64,000 bases of DNA, taken from Phymatolithon calcareum. Lineage: Eukaryota > Rhodophyta > Florideophyceae > Hapalidiales. The stretch is taken from the NCBI GenBank assembly GCA_977006965.1, contig OZ345371.1:930001-994000 (forward strand), read 5' to 3'. Below, in pieces: positions 9,956 through 19,805 of the stretch. The notes beneath the pieces were generated by a model that worked only from the letters and a program-made list of their open reading frames with translations, was not told the DNA's origin and searched no databases. Each line of letters starts with the position of its first letter. The stretch's first letter is position 1. The translations under genes and the position numbers were made by a program.

Positions 9956-10284
9956 TTACGCCACTCAAACTCGCCAGCACCGTTCGTGAATGTGATAGGC
10001 CGAAAACGTTCTACGTGCAAAAATTATTGTTGCTCATAATAAATGTTTCACACAAAAATTCTATTGGCCCCGCGCGTGGGCCAAGTACGATTTTTTACAT
10101 ACGGGTGCCCTGCGCGAGGTTATGCCTATAATTGTTAAATTTCGAAACACCCAAGAAACGTGTTTCATCCAGTTATATGCTCCTACTCAGGAACGGGAAG
10201 AGTCATCTATCGAATGAGACTTAAGTAGGCGCAGGCGGTGACAAACAAACACACAGAGAGACAGATAAACAGACACTTGCTTCA
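9956..10284 (+). repeat. ~350-bp direct repeat, copy 2 (interrupted by Harbinger element)
   Basis: This is the second copy of the segment at 7949-8303. It runs up to CACTTGCT-TCA, is broken by the PIF/Harbinger element, and resumes at 12302 with TAA-GTATAGGG. Beyond that the two copies diverge. Confidence 0.75.
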
Positions 10285-10314
10285 GGCCCGTTCTATACGC
10301 CAACAGATCTGTTC
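10285..10314 (+). repeat. Harbinger left terminal inverted repeat
   Basis: Begins GGCCCGTTCTATACGCC and pairs with 12272-12301 with four mismatches. The TATACGCCAACA part also recurs at 10348-10361, giving a subterminal direct repeat. Confidence 0.85.
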
Positions 10315-10561
10315 CCTATCATAGCTAATCGATTTTCGTAGGGCGTCTATACGCCAACAATGCGAAGATTTGGCAACATATGTTCAAAATACTTACACGG
10401 TAAGCATTGTTCCTTCAGTATTCCCGCCAATTTCAACCGAGTACTTTTCTGCCCCAGTATTAACTAGTCTCCTTCTTTTCAACTGCACCTGCAAACTCGG
10501 TCGAAGTAATTCTTGCGCACGACTGCATCACCGCCAACGTGAGGCATACCCCAAATATCAG

Positions 10562-10912
10562 CTACCGACGTAGAGTATCCGCCAGTCGAATCTCGGGCTG
10601 CACAGCACCTCCACTCGAGCATCGTGCCTTGGTATCATCGCGGAGAAGTCGCGGAAATAGCAGATCGAGTAGCTTTGCGAATGCACGCCTTGACAGACGA
10701 AAGGAGCACCGAAACTCGGAGTCGGAGAGGTGATCGGTGATGTGCTCAAACTTGTCGCGATGCCGGCGCTTGGATGGTCTGCGGTACAGTGGAAGATGAC
10801 ACGCAGGGATGGAAAAAAGCAGCTCATCCATCTGCAGGTAGATCATGGACGCAATGAGAGTCACTACTCTCAGAGCAAGTGCTGCATTCCGCGTTGTACC
10901 TGTCGTCTCCAT
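10562..10912 (-). pseudogene. PIF/Harbinger transposase, N-terminal fragment
   Basis: The encoded segment includes 'KFEHITDHLSDSEFRCSF', 'RLSRRAFAKLLDLLFPRLL' and 'SSGGAVQPEIRLADTLR'. This is the helical N-terminal region of Harbinger-type nucleases (family pattern: FRRxFRLSRxxFxxLLxLLxPxL ... ISPELRLAxTLRxLAGG). The DDE catalytic domain should follow at lower coordinates, but homology fades after 'TLRR' and no DDE motifs are visible before the left TIR at 10314. The element is thus non-autonomous. The enzyme would cut and paste the element at TWA sites. Confidence 0.75.
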
Positions 10913-11730
10913 GCCTGCAATGCTGTCCTGTGTGATGCCAAGCAGATGCTTCTATGACGAACTACAACACAAGCTTCGAAGCGTAATTTCAAGGAGTAAC
11001 AAGGTACCATTTCGCGCCAATCTGAAAATTGGCGGGCAAATCGAGCAGACAAGAAAAGTTAACCTCTTTCCCGCAACTTCGGAGGACCCGAAATCTGTTC
11101 AAATGCGCCGTGTAAATGTTCAAATGCGCCGTCCCGCCGTTCACAACAGCCAATTGTAAGACGGTAAGTTTTATGCTATGTGTAGCGCCCGCTGTTATGT
11201 CGCTGTCCCAAGGCGGTCTCTTTTTCCTCTCGCGACTGTACGCCGCACAACTGTGATCTCGATAGTAATGCTGCTCGTAGTAGGTGATCTGTTGGGCCAT
11301 ACTTGCACGTGTCTCTCGTGTGTCTATGCGCTGCATCGCTGTCTTTTGCGTAGGTTGTAGTACATTTGCTAGCTAGTTCCTTCCTCTGAGTAAAGGAAGG
11401 TGGGGGAGTTCTGGATTTCGGCTCGATTGCTTGGATCAAGCACGCGCAATGTTCGCCTGACAGTCCCTTCGACCACGCAGAGTCGGAGCTCTTCCCAACC
11501 TTCTTGGACGCAACCGTTTCGGCGCGCAAGCCGGTGCGTCGACAACCGAGTTCAAGTTTCCCTTTCCCTTTTTCGTGCGTCCGTGCGAAGGTCGACGGCC
11601 AAGCCATGGTCGCCGCCTAAAGACGGCGTCGTTTTCTCCTTCCTTTCTCTTTTTCCTTTCGTCATGTCGTAAGCGGCGCAGTGGACGTCCGTTCGACTAG
11701 TCTCCACGCTTATTCCTCTTCGTTTCCTCG

Positions 11731-12100
11731 AAGGCCCGCGCTCGTGTTCGTCCATACGATCGCTGGAGTTACTGTATGAAAATCTTGCCCGTTTTGTGTT
11801 GCAAGTTGCGCTTATCATCTGGACCTAAGTGCTCCTCACGTCGAGCTTCCGAGGCCCTGTTCGGCGTAGCCACGCCCTCGTATCTCATCCATGCGACCGC
11901 TTGTGTTCCCGCAAAGCTGTGGAGTGTCCTCCGTGACCTGCACTACCGACTTCGCCCTGGTTCAAGTCGCGTCTATCTCTATTCACCCTCATCTACCTCG
12001 TCAAGCTTCTGGAGCCCTGTTCGGCGTAGCCTTGCGCTCGTGTTCTACGTTCACGACCGCTTGCGTTCCCGCAAAGCCATGGAGTACTACGATGGTGGAC
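11731..12100 (+). repeat. ~160-bp tandem repeat inside the Harbinger element
   Basis: Units beginning at 11841 (TCGAGCTTCCGAGGCCCTGT) and 12001 (TCAAGCTTCTGGAGCCCTGT) are offset by exactly 160 bp and stay similar for about 95 bp (shared GCAAAGC, GACCGCTTG and TTCGGCGTAGCC blocks). A more degenerate third unit is visible around 11731-11770. No protein family was recognised in any frame. Confidence 0.6.
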
Positions 12101-12271
12101 GCCTATTTTGTCCGCTGGTCTGGAGGTTTTGTTTGCTTGTCTTTCTTTCCTTCTCTTTTGTCTTGTCTCTCCCGCTCTTTTCGCCTCTCTCCTCTCTTGG
12201 GTTTTTCTCTCCCATGTGGCGTCGGGTTCTTTGGAGCCCGGCGCTACACTATGATACAAATTGACGAACAT

Positions 12272-12301
12272 GAACAGATCTTTTCGCGTATAGACAGGGC
12301 C
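12272..12301 (-). repeat. Harbinger right terminal inverted repeat
   Basis: Read on the minus strand it begins GGCCCTGTCTATACGCG and ends AGATCTGTTC, matching the left end at 26 of 30 positions. Confidence 0.85.
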
Positions 12302-12304
12302 TAA

Positions 12305-12714
12305 GTATAGGGCGATAGCTCGCCTAGTTGACGTATGATAGGGAGCAGGCAGAGAGAGAACAAGCCGAACACACCTAACCAACACAGTACAAGAAACACG
12401 TACAGTCTCCACGGGCACACGTCTCCAAAATAAACGAACCCGCACGTGCGACTTTACTGTGCGGGGTACCCTCTAGTTTCCTTCGCGGCACACGCTTAAC
12501 GACGCACAACCAATGCGTTCGTGACACGGATTTGATACTTTTTCGAGCCCCATACTATCAAGGCCATTTTGTCCCGGTTGTTACATGGATTCTTACTTGA
12601 ATAGATTTATTGGGAAGGAACCATGTGTCCTAACTGGAGGAAAGTCCGCATCGTTCTAGGCATATTTTATTAGTATTGAAAATTCAGTTTCCTTAATCGG
12701 CATTACATAGAATC
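12305..12714. other. Unassigned DNA with a GC hairpin
   Basis: No gene supported. CCCGCAC and GTGCGGG arms around 12438-12464 can pair, and the surrounding sequence (GGGGTACCCTC, CGTGACAC) looks like the end of an LTR, but no partner repeat is present in the window. Confidence 0.35.
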
Positions 12715-12726
12715 AAGTCAATTTCT

Positions 12727-12948
12727 CTAACCAAGTCAATAGCCGTCGAAATGCTACAAGCAAGCCCTGGACTGAGTGGTGACCTCCTTGCGACGCTTTA
12801 GGAAACATGCGGAAAACTTCAGTATCCAGCGCAATGGCGCAGGGCAATCATCATTCCAATCCACAAGAAAGGACCAGCTTACATCCGAGGGAACTACCGC
12901 CCATTATCGCTTCTCAGCCAAGTGGGAAAGAGTCTAATGACGAGTGAC
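12727..12948 (+). pseudogene. LINE reverse transcriptase fragment
   Basis: Translation from 12727 gives 'KSIAVEMLQASPGLSGDLL', then an in-frame TAG, then 'WRRAIIIPIHKKG' and 'GNYRPLSLLSQVGKSL'. These are the finger-region motifs of non-LTR reverse transcriptases (WxxAxIxPIxKKG ... NYRPISLL). It differs from the LINE-A copies nearby ('VLLVPIHKKGPHHEPENYRP'), so it comes from another LINE lineage, perhaps family B. Both ends are truncated. Confidence 0.75.
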
Positions 12949-12960
12949 AGGCAAAGGAGA

Positions 12961-13469
12961 AAATTGATTACAATTTGCTCGATTCAACGCCGTGCCGTAA
13001 TTTAAGAGAGAAAAAATAAAAAGCACGACTTTCTAGCTAAATAAGCAAATGAGCGTTCATTTTTTTTTCGAAACCATGCATCTACATCTTGAAGCCGCAT
13101 GGTTAAAGTCAAGTCTTGTTCACTAATGAAATCGAGAGGCGAAAAGATCCCAAAGCGCAGTAAAATCGTCATAACTTTGGAACGAAGAACCTTTATAACT
13201 TTTAGATCATTCACTATACGTTATGGAGCTCAATTTGATTGTTAGACATGCTGATTTTGAATCTGCCAAACGAGGCATGATTTTTCAAAGCCGAGCATCT
13301 TAACTTGCAGAATGATAGAAAATCAAGCACGTTACTATGGATTGGATTTCTGCTTAATTGAAGCTCCCTTTGTCAATTATCATTGCACCTGAGAGACTTT
13401 TCTTTGTTCTAAAGTCCTTCGCTTACGTTCTCATTTAAGTAGTTCGTTTCGGACATTTTCTTTAGACAG
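12961..13469. other. Unassigned DNA containing repeat R
   Basis: No gene supported. Positions 13339-13401 match the reverse complement of 27446-27512 (core 'TTAATTGAAGCTCCCTTTGT'), marking a dispersed repeat of unknown type. Confidence 0.5.
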
Positions 13470-13976
13470 TATCAACTGCCCCGATATGTTCTCAAAAAAC
13501 GCCCCAAGGCCAGAACTAATAATGTCGGATGGGCCTCGTAACCAAGATCCTGGGTCAAGAAGGCGAGGTACAGCGAGAAACTTTGGCGGAGGATCACTGG
13601 TGTTCTACAGTGGATGTAGAATGAAACTAATCTTCAAGTATGCAAAGGTGCACTTCCAAATCATTATCGCCCAACAAGGCAGCCGAAAAGTTGGTGTAGT
13701 GTACATGTCACCAAGGTCCACTCGTCAGGAAACCGACAAATGCCTCCAACTAATCAGCAGGCATGCAAATGGTCAAGCCATCATCTGTGGTGACTGGAAC
13801 ACAAGACACATGCTGTGGGATAGACAGTCAAACAGAAGGGGCAATCAACTCGTGCAATGGGCAGAAAGAGAAGGATGGGACATAAGAGAAAGCACAGGAC
13901 CGACATTCCGGACGAAGAAGTACGCGAGCAATATCGACTTCTTAGTCACGAAAGGAATAAGAATATCAGCGCCGAA
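13470..13976 (+). pseudogene. Older LINE-A copy, 5' half: AP-like endonuclease
   Basis: This is an open segment of the endonuclease domain of LINE-A ORF2: 'NAPRPELIMSDG', 'KVGVVYMSPRSTRQET', 'AIICGDWNTRHMLWDR' (the GDWN metal/catalytic motif) and 'SNIDFLVTKG'. It stops at AATATCAGCGCCGAA (13962-13976). That 15-mer is repeated at 19791-19805, where homology to the same ORF2 resumes in frame. It is therefore the left half of a single older LINE copy split by the full-length LINE. It lacks everything upstream of about ORF2 residue 45, so it was 5'-truncated when it inserted. Confidence 0.85.
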
Positions 13977-14084
13977 GGAAGCGCACAGCGTTAGAACCGG
14001 ACCGATCGGACCAGGAAGTCATCTCGAGTACCGCAACACAAACGACAAGCCTCCCCCTCAGGGGAAACCCAGCCGGGGGGTGCT

Positions 14085-16102
14085 ATGGACCAAATGAGGC
14101 CATGCATGGAGTCGAATCTCGCTCCGGGAGACGACGAACAGGGAAAGGACACGACTCTTCCTTGGCAGATTGCAAGAAACAGGCGATCAAGCCGCCGGGC
14201 GAGCCACCCACAGTCGCCGCCGGATTTTAAAAGCAAAAAAATAAATATTTTTTTGAAAAAGCCCGCGCAGGAAAAACGGCCCACCGGGGCAGTTACACGT
14301 GCACAGGCGAAAGGCGTGCCCGACGCGAACAAAGACGGCGAGAACAAGAGAGAAGACAATAACACATCCAAGTCGAGATCGAGAAAAGCAAAGCAAACGG
14401 CGACTCTACCCAGTATGGTAAAAGAGAACCCCAGTAGGCAAAAATTTGTGAGAATCCGTAATGTGGCGGAGTGTGGAGGCTGTGGCAAGAAAGGAACGCT
14501 GAAATTGACAGGAGGAAGTGCACGATCTCCCCTTGCACTGATGTGCAGAGAATGTCCCTTCGGCAAAGAGGGACTGGATGCTAGTGAATTTGTCCACAAC
14601 ATCATCCCTATAGGTACAGGCGGAGACCAAGTAGAAGCTGTTCAAACAGAAGAGGACACAGGAATAGCAGAAAAGGCCAAACAAGCTCTACCTTCCACTT
14701 TAGTAGCTAATACCCGAGCTACGGCACTGAACAAGAGTGGGTCAAAGAAAGGTTTCAATGGTTACATAACAGCTGACGTATTCACGAACATGGAGACCAA
14801 AGTGGAAGAGCTGCAGAGTAAGCTGGCAGCCACAGAGGATACTCTGGCACCTTTATTGGCAATGGTACACAGAGATAACCACAAGGAGGCTAAACACTGC
14901 CAAACAGGCGAAGATGTTGAAGTGATGAAGACGAAGCTGAAGACAATGGAAATCAGCCTGAAAGAAACAGAAGAAAAGGTGGCCATGCTGGAGGCATCAT
15001 TGAGAGCACTCGGAGAGGAGAACAAGAGGATCCGAAATGGAAAACCTGGAGCAATGGAAGAATCAACCAAAGGAGCACCCCCTCAAGATGGAGAAAAACA
15101 AACAGGACCTGAAGAAAACGATAATGAAGATATACAACTCAAGAGAATGCCATATCGGGAAGCCATACTGAAAGTCCAGGGCCACACAAGCGGCAAGATG
15201 GACCAGAAGAGAAGAGAGAAGACAATAGCAAGCACCTCCAACCGTCCAATGAAGCCACGCACCCAAATCAGCGAAGCTTACAAAGAGAAGTTAAAATTCT
15301 TCGCGAACAAGATGGGCAACCTCATGCCACCAAGAGGACCGAGACCGAGACTAGGTGCATTATATTTCAGAAGAATTCCCAAGGCACCACGAGAGGAAAT
15401 TGCGAATGCCGTAAGAGAACTTTTGAGTTCTAAGACAGTATATCACATATCATTCATCGGAAACACAGTGATGGAAGTCCTGACCCAAAACAAAGAAAGG
15501 GACAGTATTGCTGAGCTGCTGAAAGAAGCAGGCTTAGTTTTTATGTACAGGTACAACGTCTTTGAAAATGCGAAGAAAGGAAAACAAGGATTTGAGTCGA
15601 ATCAATCCCTGGAACGACATGCAGCCAGGACAAGGGCGCGAGCAAGACAATGTGCATCCACAGCATCACAGCCGCACGCCAGAGAATGGTACCGAGGATT
15701 GGAAAGAGTTGCAGAACGAAGACTCAAATACTTCGAAATCGAGAAGGCCCGAACGGCGCACGTCGGCACCTTGTTCACCCCAGTTTACGAAATGGAGCTA
15801 GCAACTGGTACCTAGCCTCTGCAACGACCCCACCAGGGGACAATGACCAGGACGAAGATAGTGCAATACACGTCACGGAGGCACTCGGCAGCATTGAGGA
15901 CCGACATGAAGGAGGGCTACCGCTCCCCGGCAGTACAACACAGGAAACTGAGCACCACATGCATAATGATGAAGATTTAGAGCAACCGGCCCATGAACCT
16001 GAAAACAAGGCCCCGACTACATATGAAGTTCCGGAGAAAGAGACAAACACAGAAACTCCCATCGCAATTTTGGAGGATACCACATCGGAAAATAATATTT
16101 AA
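14085..16102 (+). pseudogene. LINE-A ORF1 (RNA-binding protein), frameshifted
   Basis: ATG at 14085 opens 576 codons, of which about the first 520 are authentic. Features in order: basic, Ser/Arg-rich N-terminus; a zinc-ribbon-like CxxC pair at C130/C133 and C154/C157; a coiled coil at about residues 236-318; and a compact alpha/beta segment at 422-490 ('LGALYFRRIPKAPREEI', 'TVYHISFIGNTVMEVL'). The last resembles the RRM-like domain of some LINE ORF1 proteins. Near 15645 the frame shifts, and 'SITAARQRMVPRIGKSC' continues to a stop at 16102 through an acidic, Pro/Glu-rich tail. The protein would bind LINE RNA. Its stop lies 22 bp before the ORF2 ATG. Confidence 0.8.
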
Positions 16103-16124
16103 CAAGTACTGGAGAATCACAACG

Positions 16125-19100
16125 ATGAATGTAGGGGGATCTCCGGAGACTCCGGAGTACCTACAAAGAATGGTGAGAGACCATGGAGTCGACGTAATGG
16201 GACTCACAGAAACACACATGAGGCCGGAAGCACGTGTCCGCATTGAAATGTTCACAATGAACGCCCCGAGACCGACACTAGTCACCGCAGAAGGACCTAG
16301 ATACCACAGTGACTCAGGGATAAGGAGTGGGTCCGCTAGAAAGTCTCTCTAGTGTTCCGAACAGGGTGTGGAGCCAAGCTTATATTCAAACATGCAAGGA
16401 CACACTACCAAATCGTCATCGCAAAACTTGGAAGCCTGAAAATCGGAGTGGTATATATGTCACCAAAGTCTACGCGGCAGGAAACGGAAGAATGTCTAAA
16501 GCTTATCACCAGGCACGCAAGAGGGCAAGCCATAATATGCGGCGACTGGAACGCAAGACACAAGTTATGGGACCGACAAACAAACAGAAGAGGAAACCAA
16601 GTGGTAAAATGGGCAGAAGAGAAAGGATGGGTTATACGTACCAGCAAGGGCCCCACATTTCAGACAAAGAAATACAGCAGCAATATTGACTTCTTTGTCA
16701 CGAAAGGAATAACGACCTCCACTCCAAATTCACCGGAAAATATCTGGAAGCGGAATACACAACACCGATCAGTATGCACACGTCTCAGAAGCCGACAGGA
16801 ACGCGTCGAGAGCCAGACCAAGAGACCAGTCAGTGTACGGGACTGGGCGGGCACCAAAACGAAAGTTACCATCAAAGAGCAAATCCAAGAACTTATTCAA
16901 GAACTGCAGAGACGCCCCACCCCGGAACAAGTGGAGGATATCTACAGGAAGATAGTGGATATCGGCTCGAAAACGCGTCAGAAGACGAAACAAGAAGAAG
17001 TGCGTCTGAAGTATCGTGCGGAACTGCCCGGAATCATAGCGGGACTCCAGCAGTGCGACACCTCACGGCAACTACATCAGTGGTACAAGAAATTGGTGAA
17101 GACCTGGTGTGACCCCTGGAGGGTAAAAAACGAATTCCCTCGCGCTACAAACCGTTTTGGAGCGCTGAACTGGACAAACTGGCCCTGAAGCGAAAGAAAC
17201 TATACAAGCGTGCTAGACTATCCAAATCATCAGAAGACTGGGACCGATATCACGAATGCAAGTATCAAGTGAGAACCAAAGTCAACCAGCGAAAGAGCGA
17301 GCAATACCAGGAATACATCTCTGAACTCGAAGAGAAAGATGGTCCAGCAGCGGTGAAGCAGCTAGCCAGGATGAAGAAAAAGATAAAAGGGAGAACAGCT
17401 CGCAACAAGATGACTGGAAAACCAATGAACCATGCATTATTCTCAGCACACATTTCGAGAACTTGCCACAGTACCGAAAAGTGGCAACCTTGCCCCAGGA
17501 AATTCCGGTGTTCCGAAGGAATGAAGGAATCAATCGAAGAAGCCATTCGAAAGTCTCCAACTGTAAAAGCCCCAGGTGTGGACGAGATAAAATCTGAATT
17601 GCTGAAGCTAGAAGTACCTCTGAATGCGGAGGTTCTTGCAGCCCTATGGGAAGCCTGTGAGAGGTGCGGAGACATGCCAATGTACTGGCAGAAGGTCCTA
17701 TTGGTACCTATTCACAAGAAGGGACCACACCACGAACCTGAAAATTATCGCCCAATATCCCTGCTCAGCCATGCAAGGAAAGTTATTGAAACGGCAATAG
17801 ATAGTATGCTCCGCGGGGTTTACTCCAACCACTGGTTCCAACTCGGGTTCCAAAAAGGGAAAAGTACAGAACTCGCAATCCTAAGAGCCACGGAACTATT
17901 GAAAGGCCAACAAAGGTGCGTAGCAGTATTGGACCTCAAGGCAGCATACGACACCGTCCCAAGAAAACATCTGGTGCCCAGAATGAGACAGGTACTGCCA
18001 CCCAAGCTATGCACTATGACGGAAGCATTCTTGACACCGTCCTGGGTGTCAACCATCGGAGATACTGATAAGAACTGGTTTCTAGTGGACAGAGGAGTGC
18101 CACAGGGGTCCCCTCTCAGTCCAAGTCTATACAACATCTTCATGGATGAGTTTGCTGAACGCATGGGAGAAGTGCCCAGAGATTGGGCCGACGTTCCTTC
18201 AATCCTCTTCGCAGACGACGTAATTCTCCTAGCGAAATCACCTTCCGCTCTGCAGGGATTGCTAGACAAAGCCACTCAATGGGCCCAAGAACGAGGGATG
18301 ACATGGAACACGAAACAAGGAAAAAGCGAGATACTTGAATCGGATGAGACAGCGGGCGTGACCTTCCAGCTGGCTAATAAGGCCCTCGCACATGTCGCGG
18401 AAGTCACCTACCTCGGAGTATCCCTAGGACCAGAGGGGGTTACAGATACACTGATGTTGCAACGCCTCAAGAAGGCTAGGATCGCTCTGTACAAGCTCCG
18501 TGCACTAGGGGTATTCAAGACGGGAATTGGCATACATAAATGCATCCAAGTATACAAGGCATTAATCCAGCCGCGATGGGAGTACGCTATGCACTTAACA
18601 CCGTGGACAGAAAATGTCCAGAGCGCGGTCAAGGAAGTTGAACAAACTTTTTTCAGACAATTCTTCGGGCCACTGGCACGAGGAAAGACGGATAGACTTC
18701 GCCTAATATGCCGAATCCAAGGTGCTTCCCATCGACGAGAAATACTAGCTTTTAAGATGCTGAGAAGGACAATGGCGAAGAAAGAAAGGTTTCTGATGCA
18801 ACCACCAGAGAGAAGAAATTCAGAAGAGCTTCAAGCCACAAGTAAGGACATCACATAGATGGAAACCAGAGAACCGTTTGATGAAGCGTTGAAGCACATA
18901 TTAGCGAACCAATCTGCAGAAGAACTCCGATCAGCATTCCTGACAAAGGAAGGAGAGAGCCTTGAATCGAAGAGAAAGAGGAAAATTCCGTACGACAAGA
19001 CAAGAGAACTCCCTGCAATACTCAAATTTCCACAACTGAAACACAGACAACTGGCGGTTCAGTACGCCTTTGGAAGATTTCCCCAAGTGTCTACCACACT

Positions 19101-19613
19101 GATGGCAGATAGATTCAGAAACAAAGTCAGACAGCACATGGAGACCCTGGATCGCAACTTGTCAGTCTATGAACTCAAGGAAGACGACAGAGCCAAAGCA
19201 TTGGAATTATTTATTTATTTTTATTCTTTTCTCGAAAAGTGTCGAGAATAAATAATTTATTGTTGAACGCAGAAGCAATAAATTATTGTATTCAAGTTCA
19301 GCGAGGTATAAATAACTGGTTATTCCCCGAATTATTGGATCCTTCTTGCTACTTTCTGTCGCGATAGAATAACCGGATCGAAAAAATGAGGAGTCCGATA
19401 CAATAATTGTCGCAACCACGACGATCTCAATAAATACAATAAATATGCGAGACTCAGGAATAAATTATTGGAACAATAATTTAAATAATTACAATAGCAA
19501 TTATTTTTTCCAATGCTTTGGACAGAGCGGCAACTGAGAAGGCATTAGATGACCTTTTGCTCTTCAGCAAAAGCATCATCGAGAGTATGCAGCATGAAGA
19601 AAACCTGTACTGA
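16125..19613 (+). pseudogene. LINE-A ORF2: endonuclease and reverse transcriptase
   Basis: ATG at 16125 ('MNVGGSPETPEYLQR') begins an APE-like endonuclease with 'GLTETHMRP', 'AIICGDWNARHKLWD' and 'SNIDFFVTKG'. A linker leads to the reverse transcriptase: 'VPIHKKG..NYRPISLL', 'LDLKAAYDTVPRKHL' (motif A Asp), 'GVPQGSPLSPSLYNIFMDE' (motif B) and 'LFADDVILLA' (motif C), then 'YLGVSLGP'. A C-terminal helical domain ends 'SIIESMQHEENLY'. Lesions: frameshifts near 16345 and 17130, TAG at 18856-18858, and a 329-bp MITE at 19193. The protein would nick DNA and copy LINE RNA at the nick. The catalytic motifs themselves are intact. Confidence 0.85.
19193..19521. mobile_element. 329-bp MITE inserted in LINE-A ORF2
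   Basis: Perfect 14-bp terminal inverted repeats CCAAAGCATTGGAA (19193-19206) and TTCCAATGCTTTGG (19508-19521) are flanked by the 6-bp duplication ACAGAG (19187-19192 and 19522-19527). The interior is very AT-rich, with a TTCTCG/CGAGAA hairpin near 19230. It has no coding capacity. Skipping the element and one ACAGAG restores the ORF2 frame exactly, and the joined residues match the LINE-A copy at 52104-52690. The superfamily is not determined; a 6-bp duplication is unusual. Confidence 0.9.
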
Positions 19614-19790
19614 AAGAAGAAGCGACGCCTCGAAACTGTTACGAAGAGCAATCAAAACAACCGAACACATGCTAAGGTCCCAGATAGAATGCCAGACATA
19701 AGAGTAGAGCCGCCCTAGCGAGGGCAGCACCTGAGGAAGCCCTGCCCGTATATTCGTATGACTGCGGGGCTTTAAAAATTGCAATAAAAA
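19614..19790 (+). other. LINE-A 3' untranslated region and A-rich tail
   Basis: This segment between the ORF2 stop (19611-19613) and the target duplication contains 'GAGCCGCCCTAG', which is also present in the same position in the LINE-A copy ending near 52104 (minus strand). It ends GGGGCTTTAAAAATTGCAATAAAAA-like, the probable 3' end recognised by the reverse transcriptase. Confidence 0.7.
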
Positions 19791-19805
19791 AATATCAGCG
19801 CCGAA

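Larger units (their letters stand above)
10285..12301 (-). mobile_element. PIF/Harbinger DNA transposon with TIRs and 3-bp target site
   Basis: The element is 2017 bp long and bounded by 30-bp terminal inverted repeats (10285-10314 and 12272-12301) identical at 26 of 30 positions. It is flanked by TCA (10282-10284) and TAA (12302-12304). The paralogous uninterrupted site in copy 1 of the flanking repeat reads TTA. The target therefore fits the TWA preference of PIF/Harbinger elements, with a later change in the left copy. Inside is one recognisable transposase fragment on the minus strand. The rest of the transposase and the usual Myb-like second gene are not recognisable. Confidence 0.85.
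13977..19790 (+). mobile_element. Full-length non-LTR retrotransposon (LINE-A), inserted in an older copy
   Basis: The element runs from GGAAGCGCACAG at 13977 to an A-rich end (GCAATAAAAA) at 19790. It is flanked by a perfect 15-bp target duplication AATATCAGCGCCGAA (13962-13976 and 19791-19805). It has a 108-bp 5' leader, ORF1 (14085-16102), ORF2 with endonuclease and reverse transcriptase (16125-19613) and a 177-bp 3' UTR. This architecture (APE-type endonuclease, no poly-A LTRs, A-tail, long target duplication) is that of a Jockey/R1/I-like LINE; the exact clade is not determined. Frameshifts, one stop and a MITE insertion disable it. Confidence 0.9.

Noticed and set aside
7949-10284. The two ~350-bp direct repeats as LTRs of one retrotransposon
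   Set aside because: They lack TG...CA ends, a primer site, a polypurine tract, a target duplication and internal coding sequence.
11993-12445. 150-codon minus-strand frame across the right end of the Harbinger element
   Set aside because: It runs through the TIR and target duplication into unrelated DNA, so it cannot be the element's own gene.
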